A DNA stretch of 45,565 nucleotides from Bacteroidales bacterium (GCA_022653735.1 JALCSU010000014.1:1-45565); one strand, 5' to 3'; numbered from the stretch's first letter, positions 33,963 through 42,076 are shown. Numbers and translations: made by a program. Notes: generated from the sequence alone by a model not told the origin.

Positions 33963-34959
33963 TGAGCACGGTCAAGCCGTCTGCCCCGGAACTTCCAACT
34001 TCCATTCGATGCGTGTCCACTCCTGTCGGTTGATGGCTTGTGAACAGACATCGCTTGATTTGCGCATCTGATATTCTGCGACCGAATCGCAGGCGCATTT
34101 CCTTGGCAACATAATTCTTCTCCCATGACGTCAGCCAATGCACGGAATACCGCCTGTATTTTAGAACATATTCATAATCAATAACCGCACAGACTTCTTC
34201 GTCCAGAAGCTTATCATTAGGCACTCCTCCATATTCATTATGCTTCATCCTTTCAATTGCAGAACCATCAGACCCATATTCAATATTTTGCAATGAAATA
34301 GCCTCCGCTCCATTGTTATCCTCATTCTGCTCTTTCGCCCAGTCTTCGTCCGAATGCCTTCGCATATAGAACAGAAACCTGCTTGCTGACATGAAAGAGA
34401 ATTCCACTCTCTTTATCTGGGTGAAAGACTCACGCATGAACATCCCAGTGGAATCCATAATGTAGTTATCTGGAAACTCGGTATGTCTAGGAAGATAGGA
34501 TTTAATCTCGGAACGAGATGTGATGGAGTGTGAAACAGGTTCTCTCCCAAAATCTTTGTTGAAAAGATGAGACACGGTTGATTGCTTGTATCCAAAAGCC
34601 AAGTTGCATATTCCATGGTGAAGGCCGTTACGCAATATATAGCTCCATGCAGTAAGAATGTGCCGTTCGCCGGAAAGTTCGAGGAAAAACACACTGAGAT
34701 CGGCCCTGCTCAAGTTCCAAGAATATTTTCTATTGTAATATCTTGTATATCTCCTCATTAAACTACCAGCGAATTTCGGAACATTTTCTGTGATAATCGA
34801 CATGTGAACATGATTAGACATGACAGAGTCGGTCAGAAGATCCGAATTAGTGCTGAAAATTGTAATTGCCAAGCAATTGACGAAATGCCTGTAATCTTCG
34901 GGATGCCGGAACAGAACGCCTGCCCGCGAAGAGATGCATAAATGGTAGATGCTTTTCAT
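33958..34959 (-). CDS. REP-associated tyrosine transposase (RAYT) 1
   Basis: A 333-residue HUH endonuclease of the IS200-like Y1 family. The HUH motif is MSNHVHMSI (His50, His52). The catalytic Tyr is about residue 107 in AWSYILRNGLHHG, the RAYT signature. A C-terminal region with an HTH-like segment (AKEMRLRFGRRISDAQIKRC) extends beyond the transposase core. RAYTs are domesticated single-copy transposases that move or maintain REP palindromes. Three such palindromes flank this gene, one at its 3' end and two upstream. ATG 34959 is preferred to TTG 34977. Confidence 0.88.
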   Translation of the reverse strand: MKSIYHLCISSRAGVLFRHPEDYRHFVNCLAITIFSTNSDLLTDSVMSNHVHMSIITENVPKFAGSLMRRYTRYYNRKYSWNLSRADLSVFFLELSGERHILTAWSYILRNGLHHGICNLAFGYKQSTVSHLFNKDFGREPVSHSITSRSEIKSYLPRHTEFPDNYIMDSTGMFMRESFTQIKRVEFSFMSASRFLFYMRRHSDEDWAKEQNEDNNGAEAISLQNIEYGSDGSAIERMKHNEYGGVPNDKLLDEEVCAVIDYEYVLKYRRYSVHWLTSWEKNYVAKEMRLRFGRRISDAQIKRCLFTSHQPTGVDTHRMEVGSSGADGLTVLR

Positions 34960-35077
34960 AGTTTTCCTCCTCCTCAAATCTTCTGCAATTTAGTGAAAAG
35001 TGAATATGCCAGCAAATGTTTCATGCATTTTTTGGCTTAGCATCTAACCTCTCCCCTCCGTCCACGACCAAATCGTC

Positions 35078-35128
35078 ACGGCTTGACACGAAAACCGCAT
35101 TCTGCGCATTCTGTTTGTCAAGTCACGG
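35078..35128 (+). repeat. REP-like palindrome family 1, copy B
   Basis: CGGCTTGACACG...TTTGTCAAGTCACG, 51 nt. It is in the same orientation as copies A and C, in the RAYT 1 upstream region. Confidence 0.8.
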
Positions 35129-35160
35129 GCAAAAGCGCTTAGAACGGCCGTAAACCGCCG

Positions 35161-35209
35161 CGACTTGACACGAAAACCGCATTGTGTGCGATCTGGGTGT
35201 CAAGTCGCG
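35161..35209 (+). repeat. REP-like palindrome family 1, copy C
   Basis: CGACTTGACAC and GTGTCAAGTCG are perfect 11-bp arms around a 27-nt centre with conserved ACCGCAT. It is the best-preserved copy. It lies 31 bp beyond the GDPD stop codon. Confidence 0.85.
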
Positions 35210-35239
35210 AGAGTAAGTAAGTGTAAGTGTAAAAAGCCG

Positions 35240-36037
35240 CTATTTCACTACCTTCTCTTTCCTGCCGAGCATCTTGCGGACGAGGAGAGGCTCATTGGTA
35301 GTAATGCAGTCTACGCCGATGTTGATCATCTTTTGGATGTCCTCTTCCTTGTTCACGGTCCAGCTGTTCACGCTCATGCCATGATTGCGAGCCTGCTTGA
35401 TCCAGTCAGGATGTTTCTCGAACACCTTGAACTGATAGTCTACCCCATTGATTCCGAGAGGGTAGAGCTCGTCGGGACTCATGTCTTGCTCCAGATACTG
35501 CACGGTGAAGCCTGGGCAGAGGCCAGCCAGTCTCTTGCAGATGTTAAGGCTGAAAGAAATGAATATCACTCTGTCCGGCGAGTAAAGGTTGTGCCTCTTG
35601 AGCGCCTCCACGGCTTGGTCCGTCATGTAATCCTCGTGGGCCTTGTCGCCTTGTTTCTTTAACTCCATGACCAGCACTGTTTTATCGCTCTTTTCTCCCT
35701 GCGTGAGATATTCATCAAGAGTTGGAACTTTCTCTCCGTTCTTAAGCCTGCTGCCCGCAAAGTCAGAATAATTAGCGTCCCAGATTCTAACCCCGTCGAT
35801 GTCCGGATCGTGATGGACCAGCAGCACGCAGTCGTTTGTCATATGAACATCGAATTCCGATCCCCATAATCCTTGCTCCTGAGCAGTCTTCAGAGAAGCA
35901 ATTGAATTCTCGGCATGTTTTGCTTCTTCGCATTTCCAGTATCCCCTGTGAGCGGTCACTGCGATTTTCTGCGTGGAGCATGATGCAGCCATGGCCAATA
36001 CGGTGGCTGCAGCTAAAATTGAAGTGAATTTAGTCAT
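35240..36037 (-). CDS. Glycerophosphodiester phosphodiesterase lipoprotein
   Basis: A 265-residue protein from ATG 36037. Lipobox MAASC. The GDPD motifs are AHRGYW with the catalytic His-Arg, AENSIASL and SEFDVHMT with metal-binding Glu/Asp, and LVHHDPDIDG with the second catalytic His. It releases glycerol 3-phosphate from deacylated phospholipids outside the inner membrane. It is divergent from pgi across a palindromic promoter region. ATG 36037 is preferred because upstream TTG 36079 would lie within the promoter. Confidence 0.92.
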   Translation of the reverse strand: MTKFTSILAAATVLAMAASCSTQKIAVTAHRGYWKCEEAKHAENSIASLKTAQEQGLWGSEFDVHMTNDCVLLVHHDPDIDGVRIWDANYSDFAGSRLKNGEKVPTLDEYLTQGEKSDKTVLVMELKKQGDKAHEDYMTDQAVEALKRHNLYSPDRVIFISFSLNICKRLAGLCPGFTVQYLEQDMSPDELYPLGINGVDYQFKVFEKHPDWIKQARNHGMSVNSWTVNKEEDIQKMINIGVDCITTNEPLLVRKMLGRKEKVVK

Positions 36038-36066
36038 ATTCGATAAGTATTTATTGTCAACACTTA

Positions 36067-36087
36067 CAAAGATAATCATTATCTTTG
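36067..36087. promoter_or_regulatory. Palindromic divergent promoter (GDPD/pgi)
   Basis: CAAAGATAAT and ATTATCTTTG around one central base form a perfect palindrome. Each arm holds a TATCTTTG -7 box (36067-36074 minus strand, 36080-36087 plus strand), one for each divergent gene. The -33 boxes are weak on both sides. Confidence 0.7.
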
Positions 36088-36125
36088 CCTAATTGAAGCA
36101 GAAAATATTACAATTTCAAAATAAA

Positions 36126-37460
36126 ATGGTTAGAGTTGATTTAAAAGGCTGCAGCTCCTTCGTAAACGCTGCGGATTATAAGGAATATGTCGGCAAGGCA
36201 CTTGCTGCATACGATGTGCTTGACAAAGAGAATGGGCTTGGAAATGACTTCCTCGGGTGGAAGCACCTGCCAAGCCAGACTCCGGAATCATTGATTAAGG
36301 ATTGCGAGGCTATCCGCGACGAGTGGAAAGCAAAAGGCGTGAATCTGGTGGTAGTGATAGGAATCGGAGGCTCGTACCTTGGCGCCCGCTGCGCAATCGA
36401 GGCGCTGTCGCACAATTTCGCAAAACAACTGAGCGGCGCTAAGGAATATCCTGAAGTCGTTTTCGCAGGGAACAACCTTTCCGAGGAATATCTGGCCGAG
36501 CTCATGGACCTGGTTGCCCAGAGGAATGTCGCTACCGTAGTCATCTCCAAGTCTGGCACCACTACCGAACCTGCCGTCGCTTTCAGAATCGTCAAGGAAT
36601 ATATTGAAAAGAATTACGAGGATTCCGCAAGCAGGATAGTTGCCATAACCGATGCTCACAAGGGCGCTCTAAAGACCCTCGCCACTCAGGAAGGCTACAA
36701 GACATTCGTCGTTCCTGACAATGTAGGTGGCCGTTACTCCGTGCTCACCCCTGTAGGAATCCTGCCAATAGTGCTGGCTGGTTTCGACATCCGCGCCATG
36801 CTTGCTGGCGCAGCTGATATGGAAAAGGCTCTCGCAGTGAAGAGTGAGACAAACCCTGCGGTTGAATATGCCGCGATGCGGAATCTGTTATATTCAAAAT
36901 TAGGAAAGAAGATTGAAATCCTCGTTTCGTACAACCCTAAGTTCCAATATCTTGGAGAATGGTGGAAACAGCTTTACGGAGAGTCCGAAGGCAAGGACAA
37001 GAAAGGAATATTCCCTGCGTCGGTCAATTTCACTACCGACCTCCATTCAATGGGCCAGTTCATTCAGGATGGCGACAGGGTCATGTTCGAGACAGTCGTG
37101 AACATCGAGAAATCTAACAGAAGCGTCATCATCGGTTCTGATCCTCAGAACCTTGACCAGCTGAATTACCTCGCCGGACAGCACGTGGAGCATTGCAATG
37201 CCATGGCTCAGCTGGGAACGAAGCTGGCTCACATCGACGGCGGAGTGCCTCAGGTTGAGGTTTCAATAGAAGAGATCAATGAATATAACCTTGGCGGGCT
37301 GTTCTACTTCTTCGAATTCGCTTGCGGCGTGAGCGGCTACTTGCTAGGCGTGAATCCGTTCAACCAGCCTGGTGTTGAGGCTTACAAGAAGAATATGTTC
37401 GCTCTTCTTGAGAAGCCTGGCTACGAAGAGCAGACCAAGGCCATCAGAGAAAGGCTTTAA
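36126..37460 (+). CDS. pgi: Glucose-6-phosphate isomerase
   Basis: A 444-residue enzyme interconverting glucose 6-phosphate and fructose 6-phosphate. Seen are GIGGSYLGARCAIEAL, ISKSGTTTEPAVAFR, GGRYSVLTPVGILPI (PGI signature 1), HIDGGVPQVEV and a C-terminal GVNPFNQPGVEAYKKNMF. Length fits the short Pgi type of Bacteroidota and Firmicutes. ATG 36126 is preferred to TTG 36093, which lies at the expected transcription start. Its stop overlaps the kinase start by one base (TAATG). Confidence 0.96.
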   Translation: MVRVDLKGCSSFVNAADYKEYVGKALAAYDVLDKENGLGNDFLGWKHLPSQTPESLIKDCEAIRDEWKAKGVNLVVVIGIGGSYLGARCAIEALSHNFAKQLSGAKEYPEVVFAGNNLSEEYLAELMDLVAQRNVATVVISKSGTTTEPAVAFRIVKEYIEKNYEDSASRIVAITDAHKGALKTLATQEGYKTFVVPDNVGGRYSVLTPVGILPIVLAGFDIRAMLAGAADMEKALAVKSETNPAVEYAAMRNLLYSKLGKKIEILVSYNPKFQYLGEWWKQLYGESEGKDKKGIFPASVNFTTDLHSMGQFIQDGDRVMFETVVNIEKSNRSVIIGSDPQNLDQLNYLAGQHVEHCNAMAQLGTKLAHIDGGVPQVEVSIEEINEYNLGGLFYFFEFACGVSGYLLGVNPFNQPGVEAYKKNMFALLEKPGYEEQTKAIRERL

Positions 37461-38632
37461 TGAAGTGCGAAGATCGCTTTAGGGAGACGTACAGGCAGGA
37501 GCCTGAGGGTCTCTCTTTTTGTCCTTACAGGGTGTGTCCCATCGGGGCGCACTCGGATCACCAACTTGGAAAGATTACCGGTTTCGCCATAGACAGGGGC
37601 ATTCACATCGCCTATTCGCCCAAGCAGAACGGAGTCATAGAATTGGCCTCGCTCCAGTTTCCCAAGCGCGCTCAATGGCATGTGCGAGCCGTGCCTGAGT
37701 CCAAGCAAGACGACTGGGCAGATTATCTGCGCGGCGCTACGTTGGAACTCAGCTATCGTTATCCGCTCAGCGTTGGCCTGCGTGGGGTGATCGAGGGTAC
37801 TCTGCCTATCGGAGGCTTGTCTTCTTCTGCCGCAGTGATAATATCCTTCATGCAGGCCCTCTGCAAGGTGAATAATATTCATTTGGATGATCATGACCTG
37901 ATAATGATGGCAAAGTCGGCAGAGAACAAGTACGTGGGGGTGTCTTGCGGCAAACTGGATCAGAGCTGCGAGGTGCTGTCGCGAAAAGGGCATCTGCTGT
38001 ATCTGGACACCAAGGATGATTCATACGAGCTGATTCCTGCTTCGCCAACGATGAAGCCATATAAGATTGCGATATTCTTCAGCGGCGTGGAGCGCAGCCT
38101 TGCCGGGAGCAAATTCAACATGAGGGTGGACGAGTGCAGGAGCGCTGCCTATGCCTTGAAGGCCTATTCGGGAATGGAATATGGAAAATTCGAGGACACA
38201 TACCTCAGGGACGTGCCAGTCGAGGTATTCAATGAATTTGGCGACCGCCTGCCAAGGAATTGGTGGAAGCGTGCCGAGCATTGGTACACTGAATATGACA
38301 GGGTTCAGCGCGGGGCTGAGGCTTGGAGGAGGGGAGACATCGAGGAATATGGCAGATTGTCGTTCGAGAGCGGACGTTCTTCTATCGAGAACTGGGAGAC
38401 CGGCTCTCCGGAACTTAAAAAGATATATGAGATAATGACGCGCACGGATGGCATTTATGGCGGGCGTTTCAGCGGCGCCGGCTTCAAAGGCTGCTGCATG
38501 GCTCTAATTGATCCGGCATATGAAGAGAGCATATTCAGGAAGGTAGAAGATGAATATCTCGATGCTTTCCCTGCCCTCCGTGGCCGCTACAGCGCCTACC
38601 TATGCCACTCCGCCGACGGCGTAAGAGTGTAA
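37460..38632 (+). CDS. GHMP sugar kinase, galactokinase-like
   Basis: A 390-residue protein. It aligns with galactokinase: VCPIGAHSDHQLGKITGFAIDRG (substrate region), GTLPIGGLSSSAAVIISF (GHMP ATP loop), KLDQSCEVLS, ERSLAGSKFNMRVDEC and GGRFSGAGFKGCCMALI. In true galactokinases the first motif reads GEHTDY; here the Glu that contacts galactose is Ala (GAHSDH) while His and Asp remain. The substrate may therefore not be galactose. It is coupled to pgi upstream and to a nucleotidyltransferase 3 bp downstream, so sugar 1-phosphate production for NDP-sugar synthesis is inferred. Confidence 0.88.
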   Translation: MKCEDRFRETYRQEPEGLSFCPYRVCPIGAHSDHQLGKITGFAIDRGIHIAYSPKQNGVIELASLQFPKRAQWHVRAVPESKQDDWADYLRGATLELSYRYPLSVGLRGVIEGTLPIGGLSSSAAVIISFMQALCKVNNIHLDDHDLIMMAKSAENKYVGVSCGKLDQSCEVLSRKGHLLYLDTKDDSYELIPASPTMKPYKIAIFFSGVERSLAGSKFNMRVDECRSAAYALKAYSGMEYGKFEDTYLRDVPVEVFNEFGDRLPRNWWKRAEHWYTEYDRVQRGAEAWRRGDIEEYGRLSFESGRSSIENWETGSPELKKIYEIMTRTDGIYGGRFSGAGFKGCCMALIDPAYEESIFRKVEDEYLDAFPALRGRYSAYLCHSADGVRV

Positions 38633-38635
38633 TAC

Positions 38636-39370
38636 ATGAAGTGTTTGATTTTGGCTGCGGGGTATGCGACAAGGCTGTACCCGCTCACGGAGAATTTCCC
38701 AAAACCGCTGCTCGATGTCGGAGGCAAGACAATTTTGGACTGGCTGCTCGATGACGTGGAGGCATCTGGAAAGATTGATGAATATGCTGTTGTCACCAAC
38801 CATAAATTTGCCTGTCATTTTGAAAAGTGGGCATCAGGGCGTAGCGAGAAAATCACTGTCGTGGACGATGGCACCACGACAAACGAGACCCGCCTAGGCG
38901 CGGTGCGAGATATTCAGTATGCCTTGGAGAAGACTGGCTTCGATGACGACATCATTATCATGGCAGGGGATAACTTGCTGAATTTCAGCCTCATTAAATT
39001 CATTGAATATGCCATTGCGGCAGGGACTTCTTGCATCATGCGCTACTACGAGCCATCCGAGGCCAAGCTGCATAAATGCGGAGTCGTGGAGGTCAACGAG
39101 CACGATTTGATATTGTCAATGGAAGAAAAGCCAGCAGAGCCGCGCTCCCACTGGTGCTGTCCTCCGTTCTATTTCTATCGCATGCAGGATGTCGCACGTA
39201 TTCCCGAAGGCATGGCCGCAGGCTGCGGAGTCGATGCCCCAGGCAGTTTCGTCGCCTGGCTTGCCACCAAAGTCCCAATCCGTGCCATGGAAATGCCAGG
39301 ACACCGCTACGACATCGGCACCCTCGATTCCTACAAAGCCGTCCAAGCTACCTATCAAGGTATTCACTAA
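38636..39370 (+). CDS. Sugar-phosphate nucleotidyltransferase
   Basis: A 244-residue RmlA/GlmU-type protein. CLILAAGYATRLYPLTENFPKPLLDVGGKTIL is the nucleotide-binding start (GxGTRL-like loop, catalytic Arg and Lys), and IIMAGDNLLNFSL contains the metal-binding Asp. RHDIGTLD-like HRYDIGTLDSYKAV near the end is typical of nucleotidylyltransferases. It lacks a C-terminal beta-helix. It probably activates the sugar 1-phosphate made by the kinase upstream; the nucleotide and sugar are unknown. Confidence 0.88.
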   Translation: MKCLILAAGYATRLYPLTENFPKPLLDVGGKTILDWLLDDVEASGKIDEYAVVTNHKFACHFEKWASGRSEKITVVDDGTTTNETRLGAVRDIQYALEKTGFDDDIIIMAGDNLLNFSLIKFIEYAIAAGTSCIMRYYEPSEAKLHKCGVVEVNEHDLILSMEEKPAEPRSHWCCPPFYFYRMQDVARIPEGMAAGCGVDAPGSFVAWLATKVPIRAMEMPGHRYDIGTLDSYKAVQATYQGIH

Positions 39371-39376
39371 CCCGCT

Positions 39377-39490
39377 GCGGGTTCACCTAGCAAGCCCTCG
39401 GCGGGTCCACCTAGCAAGCCCACGGCTCCTTGCTGTGCACGACCAGGCATGGGCGGATACTGCTCTGCGGGTCCATCTAGCAAGCCCGCC
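39377..39490 (+). repeat. 24-bp repeats after the nucleotidyltransferase gene
   Basis: GCGGGTYCAYCTAGCAAGCC recurs at 39377, 39401 and 39467, and a degenerate copy follows at 39490. GCGGG and CCCGC can pair within a unit (39467-39490). No coding function is seen. They may form a 3' hairpin cluster. Confidence 0.65.
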
Positions 39491-39561
39491 GGTTCACCAG
39501 GCAGACCCGCCTGCCTACCTAACGCCGTAAGAGACCATCTTCATCAGACCTACCACGCACC

Positions 39562-39705
39562 GCGTAAGCAAGTTATGTTTGTAAGTATTTGATGTTCAAG
39601 GTTTCCAAATGGACTTTGCTTACGCCTGCCAAAAATAGCGGGCGTGAGCAAGCTGACTTGCAAGTTGCTGAATATCAATGCCGATCTTGGCCACCTTGCT
39701 CACGC
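39562..39705 (+). repeat. REP-like element family 2, left copy
   Basis: A 144-bp element with two long imperfect hairpins. GCGTAAGCAAG (39562-39572) pairs with CTTTGCTTACGC (39614-39625), and GCGTGAGCAAG (39642-39652) with CTTGCTCACGC (39695-39705). A direct copy lies at 40676-40818. The last hairpin contains the 3' end of the RAYT 2 gene. Confidence 0.85.
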
Positions 39706-40589
39706 TCAACATTGGTGGTAAAGCCACCGTACCGGTAGACGACATTCCGGTCAAGCAGGGTCAAACGACAGATTTGCTTGGCACTGGATCCGAATCGATT
39801 TCGCAGCATAGTCACTGATCTGCACTTATCGTTATATTTCATATCGTCAAAACCTGAGACACCAAGTTCGGCAAAATATTCATGTAAAGATTCGAGTATC
39901 TCGTTATCGCTGTACGCCACCTTTTCAGGCTCTCCTTCCATTGCAGCTGCATTTTGCTCAGTCTTCCAATCCTTTAACAGCCAGTATAATTCAGTGGCTC
40001 TGCCGAAAGCATTCTCAACTGACGATATGTCCACGTATGATTCAGGTAAAATGATTCCGTCGCAAATCTTGTAATGCGATGGTAGTGCCTTCCTAGTTAG
40101 AAGTGTCCGCCTGGTTTGCGAGGAATTGAGTTGACCTACTGTTATTGCAGGTCTTGTGAGTATGCGGCGATTGAAATAAAGATATGTGGTATTCCAATAA
40201 TAGGTGTACGGATCACAAATTCTTGCTGCCTGTGGGTTTCGTAAGATGTAGGCGACTTCAGTCTTGAACATTTCTGTGCTGGTTACTTTCACGAGTGTCG
40301 GTTTCAGTTCCTGAAATGGGGAAGAACGGCGTAATGTGTTAACTAAATGCTTACCTATCCGTGATTTCCATTCATTGTAAAACCTTATGACCTGATTCCT
40401 GGTGCCAAATAGGAGAAAATGCGCATGGTTACTCATCAAAGTGAAGCAGTATATGACAACCCCTGTGCTCAATTGTGCTATCGGAATGCTATTCATTCCG
40501 AATTTGTAATCATCAAAAGTCTTGAAAATCAAGTTGTTCATCAACTCTCCCGAGCACAGGTGCCAGCATGATTTTTGAATGTCATCCAT
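39675..40589 (-). CDS. REP-associated tyrosine transposase (RAYT) 2
   Basis: A 304-residue Y1/HUH transposase. The HUH motif is MSNHAHFLLFG (His55, His57), and the catalytic Tyr is about residue 114 in VAYILRNPQAARI. A C-terminal HTH-like region is present (LRNRFGSSAKQICRLTLLDRNVVYRY). It differs strongly from RAYT 1 and has its own flanking repeats (39562-39705 and 40676-40818). Its last residues, REQGGQDRH, and its stop codon are encoded by the left repeat. Confidence 0.88.
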   Translation of the reverse strand: MDDIQKSCWHLCSGELMNNLIFKTFDDYKFGMNSIPIAQLSTGVVIYCFTLMSNHAHFLLFGTRNQVIRFYNEWKSRIGKHLVNTLRRSSPFQELKPTLVKVTSTEMFKTEVAYILRNPQAARICDPYTYYWNTTYLYFNRRILTRPAITVGQLNSSQTRRTLLTRKALPSHYKICDGIILPESYVDISSVENAFGRATELYWLLKDWKTEQNAAAMEGEPEKVAYSDNEILESLHEYFAELGVSGFDDMKYNDKCRSVTMLRNRFGSSAKQICRLTLLDRNVVYRYGGFTTNVEREQGGQDRH

Positions 40590-40675
40590 ATAGTTTGAAG
40601 TTTAGACCTATGGATTGCCCCATAGACAATCACAAATCTATCTAAATTTCTGATTATATGCAATGCGCTAGGGAT

Positions 40676-40818
40676 GTAAGCAAGTCCTATTCGTAAATAT
40701 ATGATACTAAGGAGCTACCAAAGGGCTCATGCTTACGCCTGCCAGAAACTGGGACCGTGAGCAAGCGCCCTTGTAAGTTATTGAATATTAATGCCTATCT
40801 TGCCCACCTTGCTCACGC
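40676..40818 (+). repeat. REP-like element family 2, right copy
   Basis: The direct copy of 39562-39705, with the same paired arms (GTAAGCAAG...GCTTACGC; CGTGAGCAAG...CTTGCTCACG). Its end at 40818 lies inside the sdaA coding frame and supplies the sdaA stop codon. Confidence 0.85.
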
Positions 40819-42047
40819 GATTGTGAGGAGGCGCAGCACGCTATGTCGTTAAAGTCTTTGGCCAGGCCGCCGGCGCTGGTCTCCTTGTACACAGAAGGAA
40901 GGTCTTTTCCAGTCTGCTTCATCACTTCCACGACGTGGTCGAACGATACGCGGTGACGGCCGTCGGAAAAAGCAGCGTAAAGGTTAGCGTCCAGTGCCCT
41001 GGTTGCCGCAAAAGCATTTCGCTCTATGCAAGGAATCTGTACCAGCCCGCAAATCGGGTCGCAGGTCATACCTAAATGATGCTCCAGAGCCATCTCGGCA
41101 GCATATTCAATCTGAGCAGGAGTTCCGCCGAAAAGCTGGCAGGCAGCGGCTGCAGTCATCGCGCAGGCTACCCCGACTTCTCCCTGACAACCCACTTCAG
41201 CACCTGAAATAGAAGCGTTCTGCTTCACCACGTTGCCGACTATTCCGCCCGTCGCTATGGCATGCAGAACCTTTATGTCACTGAAATTATGTCCTTTAGC
41301 CAGGTGGTAAAGCACCCCTGGCATCACTCCGCTGGATCCGCAGGTCGGTGCAGTGACTATCGTCCCGCCAGAAGCGTTCTCCTCGCTAACTGCGAGGGCA
41401 TAGGCATAAACCAGTCCCCTTGTCTGAAGCGTCTGCTTGTAGCCTGTGGCTTTAATGTAATATGTAGCTGCCTTACGAGCCAAGTTCAAAGGTCCTGGGA
41501 GCCGGCCCTCGTGGTTTACCCCATTCTCCACGGACTGCTTCATCGCTATCCAAATATCCTCCAGATAGTCCCAAATCTCCGAACCCTCGCACAAGTCGAC
41601 ATATTCCCAATAATTCCTGCCATTGTCGTCGCACCAGTTCATTATCTGGGAGAGGTTGTTCATATCGTAAACTTCTTTCGTAGAGAAACGGTCCGGCCCT
41701 TTTCCTTCCGAGAGCGCGCCACCACCTATGCTGTAGACAGTCCAGTCATCAAGCGTGTGTCCCTCCCCATCGAAAGCCTTGAATTCCATGCCGTTAGGGT
41801 GATATGGCAGGAATATGCCAGCCTTCCATACTATTTCCACTGGAGCCGTTGGTTCCAGCACCTCTTTAATGGCAATGTCGGTCATGTGGCCCCTTCCGGT
41901 CGCCGCTAGGCTGCCATAGAGAGTCACCTCGAACTTTGCTGCGTCCTTGTGCCTTTCGAGAAAATCTTTCGCCGCCCTCTGCGGCCCCATAGTGTGGCTG
42001 CTCGACGGCCCCTTGCCTATTCTATAAAGTTCTTTAAGAGATTTCAT
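40788..42047 (-). CDS. sdaA: L-serine ammonia-lyase (iron-sulfur type)
   Basis: A 419-residue single-chain enzyme that deaminates serine to pyruvate. The N-terminal beta domain begins ELYRIGKGPSSSHTMGPQRAA. The alpha domain has the 4Fe-4S and active-site segments TCGSSGVMPGVLYH, GCQGEVGVACAMTAAA and CDPICGLVQIPCIERNAF. In the family the chain usually ends in a Cys shortly after ETS-x-GGLA. Here Cys-Cys (in DIACCAS) is followed by a tail ending REQGGQDRH that is encoded by a REP-like repeat. TATTTTTG at 42069-42076 (minus strand) is the likely -7 box. Confidence 0.93.
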   Translation of the reverse strand: MKSLKELYRIGKGPSSSHTMGPQRAAKDFLERHKDAAKFEVTLYGSLAATGRGHMTDIAIKEVLEPTAPVEIVWKAGIFLPYHPNGMEFKAFDGEGHTLDDWTVYSIGGGALSEGKGPDRFSTKEVYDMNNLSQIMNWCDDNGRNYWEYVDLCEGSEIWDYLEDIWIAMKQSVENGVNHEGRLPGPLNLARKAATYYIKATGYKQTLQTRGLVYAYALAVSEENASGGTIVTAPTCGSSGVMPGVLYHLAKGHNFSDIKVLHAIATGGIVGNVVKQNASISGAEVGCQGEVGVACAMTAAAACQLFGGTPAQIEYAAEMALEHHLGMTCDPICGLVQIPCIERNAFAATRALDANLYAAFSDGRHRVSFDHVVEVMKQTGKDLPSVYKETSAGGLAKDFNDIACCASSQSREQGGQDRH

Positions 42048-42068
42048 GGATAAAATGAATTAGCCCAG

Positions 42069-42076
42069 CAAAAATA
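42069..42076 (-). promoter_or_regulatory. -7 box of sdaA
   Basis: TATTTTTG on the minus strand, 21 bp upstream of the ATG. No matching -33 box is seen. Confidence 0.45.

Noticed and set aside
35078..35209. Repeats near RAYT 1 considered as CRISPR repeats
   Set aside because: Only three palindromic copies at irregular distances, flanking an HUH transposase; this fits REP elements.
36093..36125. TTG start of pgi
   Set aside because: It lies at the expected transcription start, 6 bp after the -7 box; ATG 36126 fits the family.
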